Translations under genes and position numbers: made by a program
The notes under the pieces: model-generated
The model's database searches: none
Told to the model about the DNA's origin: nothing
What the model saw: only the letters and a program-made list of their open reading frames with translations
Source: Gallionellaceae bacterium
Lineage (GTDB): Bacteria; Pseudomonadota; Gammaproteobacteria; Burkholderiales; Gallionellaceae
Direction: 5' to 3'
DNA: 6,429 nucleotides
NCBI GenBank assembly: GCA_003445795.1
Contig: DMCN01000062.1
Span: forward strand, 5,728-12,156
Shown here: in pieces, positions 5,621-6,429 of the stretch
How positions within the stretch are numbered: the first letter of the stretch is position 1
Layout: each line of letters starts with the position of its first letter

Positions 5621-6429
5621 ATGACCACTTTGCTACACGAAGCCAGCCTTAAACGACAGACTGTGTTCGATTTGCTGTTCCGCAATCTGACGCGTCTCGC
5701 CGCCTTTTCCGTGTTGGCATTGCTTGCGGCCATCATCGGCTCGCTGATCGTTGGCAGCATGCCTGCCATCAACGCTTTTGGCTTCGGTTTTCTGACCAGT
5801 TCGGAATGGAATCCGGTCACCGACGAATACGGGGCACTGATTCCCATTGTCGGCACCCTGGTCACCTCCGGCATCGCGTTATTGATCGCGATCCCGGTCA
5901 GTTTCGGTATCGCCATATTTCTGACAGAACTTTCGCCTCGTTGGCTGCGTCGTCCGCTCGGTATCGCGGTCGAACTGCTGGCGGGCATCCCTAGCATCAT
6001 CTACGGCATGTGGGGCCTGTTCATCTTCGCTCCCTTGTTCGCCGACCACGTAGAGCCCTGGCTCAATGACCACATCGGCACCTGGCCTCTGTTGGGCCCC
6101 TTCTTCTCCGGCCCGCCCATGGGTATCGGCATCCTGACCGCCGGCATCATCCTCGCGATCATGGTGATCCCGTTCATCGCCTCGGTGATGCGCGACGTGT
6201 TCGAGGTCGTGCCGACGCTGCTGAAGGAATCGGCCTATGGCCTGGGCGCGACCACCTGGGAAGTGATGTGGAAGGTCGTGCTGCCCTACACCCGCATCGG
6301 CGTAGTCGGCGGCATCATGCTGGGACTGGGTCGCGCGCTGGGCGAAACCATGGCGGTCACTTTCGTGATCGGCAATGCGCATGAACTGACGCAATCGCTG
6401 CTGATGCCCGGCAACAGCATCGCCTCGGC
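5621..6429 (+). CDS. pstC: Phosphate ABC transporter, permease PstC (C-terminus cut by window edge)
   Basis: This is the first 269 codons of the inner-membrane permease PstC, which pairs with PstA and the ATPase PstB to import phosphate delivered by PstS. Family length is a little over 300 residues, so the last part is missing. Hydrophobic segments lie at about residues 26-46, 72-100, 114-141, 167-190 and 226-250. The ABC-permease EAA loop is visible as ESAYGLGATTWEVMWKVVLP (203-222), followed by GLGRALGETMAVTFVIG (235-251), whose Arg and Glu are in the region known to matter for transport in E. coli PstC. The ATG at 5621 is the only reasonable start; its Shine-Dalgarno is weak (GAG at 5609-5611, 9 nt away). 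It lies 106 nt after pstS, behind the terminator. Confidence 0.96.
   Translation, partial: MTTLLHEASLKRQTVFDLLFRNLTRLAAFSVLALLAAIIGSLIVGSMPAINAFGFGFLTSSEWNPVTDEYGALIPIVGTLVTSGIALLIAIPVSFGIAIFLTELSPRWLRRPLGIAVELLAGIPSIIYGMWGLFIFAPLFADHVEPWLNDHIGTWPLLGPFFSGPPMGIGILTAGIILAIMVIPFIASVMRDVFEVVPTLLKESAYGLGATTWEVMWKVVLPYTRIGVVGGIMLGLGRALGETMAVTFVIGNAHELTQSLLMPGNSIAS

Noticed and set aside
5605..6394. Minus-strand open frames of 131 and 171 codons opposite pstC.
   Set aside because: They overlap each other and the well-supported pstC reading frame; their composition (Asp, His, Arg rich) is typical of antisense shadows of a membrane protein gene.
1..6429. A search by eye for a novel system, CRISPR array, insertion sequence, phage or toxin-antitoxin genes.
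   Set aside because: The whole window is accounted for by conserved housekeeping genes with short spacers; no spaced repeats, transposase-like frames, inverted-repeat ends or unexplained coding regions were seen.

Overview
The window is ordinary core genome of a proteobacterium, most likely a betaproteobacterium. The gene order tpiA-secG-tRNA-Leu(GAG)-nuoA-nuoB-nuoC-nuoD-nuoE with separate nuoC and nuoD, a NuoA of the mitochondrial ND3-like type, and a short Nitrosomonadales-like NuoB all point that way. A relative of Gallionellaceae/Sideroxydans is my best guess from protein recollection alone; no search was run.

Positions 1-4232 are all read from the minus strand. In transcription order this block holds tpiA (triosephosphate isomerase), secG (translocon subunit), a tRNA-Leu with anticodon GAG and encoded CCA, then nuoA, nuoB, nuoC, nuoD and the first 48 codons of nuoE, which runs off the left edge. 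Spacing is tight: 37 nt tpiA-secG, 18 nt secG-tRNA, 106 nt tRNA-nuoA, a 10-nt nuoA/nuoB overlap, 6 nt nuoB-nuoC, 21 nt nuoC-nuoD and a 1-nt nuoD/nuoE overlap. A good sigma70-type promoter (TTGACC-17-TACTAT) lies upstream of tpiA. I see no convincing second promoter before nuoA, so read-through from tpiA through the tRNA into nuo is plausible.

Positions 4233-4464 form a divergent intergenic region of 232 nt, the longest gene-free stretch here. It carries the tpiA promoter, a 20-bp GC-rich near-palindrome, and an AT-rich cluster of GTGTAA/TTACAC repeats at the place where a PhoB operator would sit before pstS.

Positions 4465-6429 are read from the plus strand: pstS (periplasmic phosphate-binding protein) and the first 269 codons of pstC (phosphate permease), which runs off the right edge. 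Between them lie two hairpins, the second a textbook intrinsic terminator. This probably makes far more PstS than PstC. The first hairpin's left arm can also pair with the last codons of pstS.

The nuo genes encode parts of the proton-pumping NADH:quinone oxidoreductase: NuoA is a membrane subunit, and NuoB, NuoC, NuoD and NuoE belong to the peripheral arm. PstS and PstC belong to the high-affinity phosphate ABC importer. I found no mobile element, CRISPR array or unknown gene system. The points of interest are regulatory or structural: the pstS-pstC hairpins, the repeat cluster before pstS, and an A-C mismatch in the tRNA acceptor stem.
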